Of a DNA stretch of 6,098 nucleotides, positions 5,161-6,098 are shown piece after piece. The translations under genes and the position numbers were made by a program. This stretch comes from an uncultured Eubacteriales bacterium (GTDB taxonomy: Bacteria; Bacillota_A; Clostridia; Peptostreptococcales; Anaerovoracaceae): contig CADATR010000109.1 of the NCBI GenBank assembly GCA_902790885.1, positions 1 through 6,098 on the forward strand. Direction: 5' to 3'. Each line of letters opens with the position of its first letter. Positions within the stretch are counted from its first letter, which is position 1. A model generated the notes under the pieces. It did no database searches, was not told the origin of the DNA, and saw only the letters and a program-made list of their open reading frames with translations.

Positions 5161-6098
5161 TGGCTGACAACAATCAGAACAAAGCTGCGGCACCGGTCGA
5201 AGAGCGCGAGCTCACCGAAAAGGAGATCGGCGAACAGAGGCAGATAAAGAGAAAGAAGCTCGAAGAGCTCCGCGCTATGGGCAGAGATCCGTATCTCGAG
5301 GAGACCTTTGATGTGACAGCATGGTCGAAGGATATCAGAGACAACTTCGAGGCCATGGAAGATCAGGAAGTAAGAGTGGCCGGCCGTATTATGGCGTTCC
5401 GCCGCATGGGCAAGGTCGCTTTCGTCGACATGCAGGACAAGCAGGGCCGCATCCAGATCTTCGTCGCCAGAGACAACATCGGTCAGGATGAGTACAACAT
5501 CTTCAAGAACTACGATACAGGCGACATCCTCGGCATCACGGGCGAGGTCTTCAAGACAAAGACCGGCGAAGTCAGCGTAAGAGCGCAGGAGGTAAAGCTG
5601 CTGTGCAAGTCCCTGCAGGTGCTTCCTAACAAGTGGCACGGACTAAAGGATACCGACCTCAGATACCGTCAGAGATACGTAGACCTCATCATGAACGAGG
5701 ACGTCAAGGAAACGTTCCTCAAGAGAGCTAAGATCATCAGCACCATGCGCAAGGTGCTCGAAGAGGACTATGACCTCATCGAGGTCGAGACACCTGTACT
5801 CGGCAACATCGCGGGCGGCGCTGCTGCAAGACCGTTCTGGACACATCACAACACCCTCGATATCGACATGACGCTCCGCATCTCGCTCGAGCTTCACCTC
5901 AAGAGGCTCATCGTCGGCGGACTCGACGGCGTATACGAGATCGGCAAGGTGTTCAGAAACGAGGGAATGGACAAGAACCACAGCCCTGAGTTCACATCGA
6001 TGGAGGCTTACAAGGCTTACGTAAACCTTGAGACCATGATGGACCTCATGGAGCAGGTCACATACAAGTGCGCCATGGCCGTGAACGGCACTCCTATC
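5160..6098 (+). CDS. lysS: Class II lysyl-tRNA synthetase, 3' end outside window
   Basis: The first 313 residues of a lysyl-tRNA synthetase (family about 500), which charges tRNA-Lys with lysine in the cytoplasm. After a charged N-terminal helix region (about 15-40) comes the OB-fold anticodon-binding domain: [23 protein letters not shown] (71-93, containing the typical RxMGK) and IQIFVARD. The family linker [12 protein letters not shown] (166-177) leads to the catalytic core: motif 1 ending in IEVETPVL (207-214), [15 protein letters not shown] (217-231), [11 protein letters not shown] (245-255), and motif 2 with [13 protein letters not shown] (258-270) followed by [12 protein letters not shown] (276-287). 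Motif 3 is beyond the window. HSPEFT and AYVN differ slightly from the usual HNPEFT and AYxD. The frame starts at the ATG that shares its A with the greA stop and stays open to the last base. Confidence 0.96.
   Translation, partial: MADNNQNKAAAPVEERELTEKEIGEQRQIKRKKLEELRAMGRDPYLEETFDVTAWSKDIRDNFEAMEDQEVRVAGRIMAFRRMGKVAFVDMQDKQGRIQIFVARDNIGQDEYNIFKNYDTGDILGITGEVFKTKTGEVSVRAQEVKLLCKSLQVLPNKWHGLKDTDLRYRQRYVDLIMNEDVKETFLKRAKIISTMRKVLEEDYDLIEVETPVLGNIAGGAAARPFWTHHNTLDIDMTLRISLELHLKRLIVGGLDGVYEIGKVFRNEGMDKNHSPEFTSMEAYKAYVNLETMMDLMEQVTYKCAMAVNGTPI

Noticed and set aside
5160..6098. Altered lysyl-tRNA synthetase residues (HSPEFT for HNPEFT) as a sign of a paralogue or unusual amino-acid specificity
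   Set aside because: All other core blocks are standard and the gene follows greA as the housekeeping copy usually does; one substitution is within normal variation and motif 3 is not visible.

Overview
The window reads as a chromosomal segment of a low-GC-phylum (Firmicutes, probably Clostridia) anaerobe with fairly high GC. This rests on the greA-lysS pair, an ornithine-racemase-type PLP enzyme, a Firmicutes-style acyl-CoA ligase C-terminus, strong AGGAG-type ribosome binding sites and a TTG start. A family such as Anaerovoracaceae/Mogibacterium would fit, but that is a guess. All five protein-coding genes and the tail of a sixth lie on the + strand, so coding is nearly continuous. The only sizeable gap is 159 bases (1482-1640). 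I see no tRNA, rRNA, CRISPR array, insertion sequence or phage gene.

Region 1 (1-1481) is the end of one operon. It holds the C-terminal half of a polar amino-acid ABC transporter ATPase (GlnQ/HisP type). After a 23-base gap comes a cofactor-independent amino-acid racemase of the diaminopimelate-epimerase fold. That racemase resembles the staphylococcal histidine racemase CntK more than true DapF. It is unusual in carrying a roughly 65-70-residue low-complexity insertion with three near-perfect 33-bp in-frame repeats, each holding one cysteine.

Region 2 (1478-1640) is a compact intergenic control region. It contains a good sigma-A-like promoter whose -35 box overlaps the upstream stop codon. 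An inverted repeat there could be the upstream terminator or an operator. A 13-bp palindrome and a leader hairpin lie just before the next ribosome binding site.

Region 3 (1641-6098) is a probable co-transcribed run: a TTG-started long-chain acyl-CoA synthetase, then a PLP-dependent ornithine/alanine-racemase-family protein (13-base gap), then greA (36-base gap), then lysS, which overlaps greA by one base and is cut off by the window end. The run combines lipid activation and an amino-acid racemase with the housekeeping transcription/translation pair greA-lysS. No complete novel defence or mobile system is visible. The most unusual items are the repeat-bearing CntK-like racemase beside an amino-acid transporter, and the presence of two mechanistically unrelated amino-acid racemase-family genes within about 4 kb.
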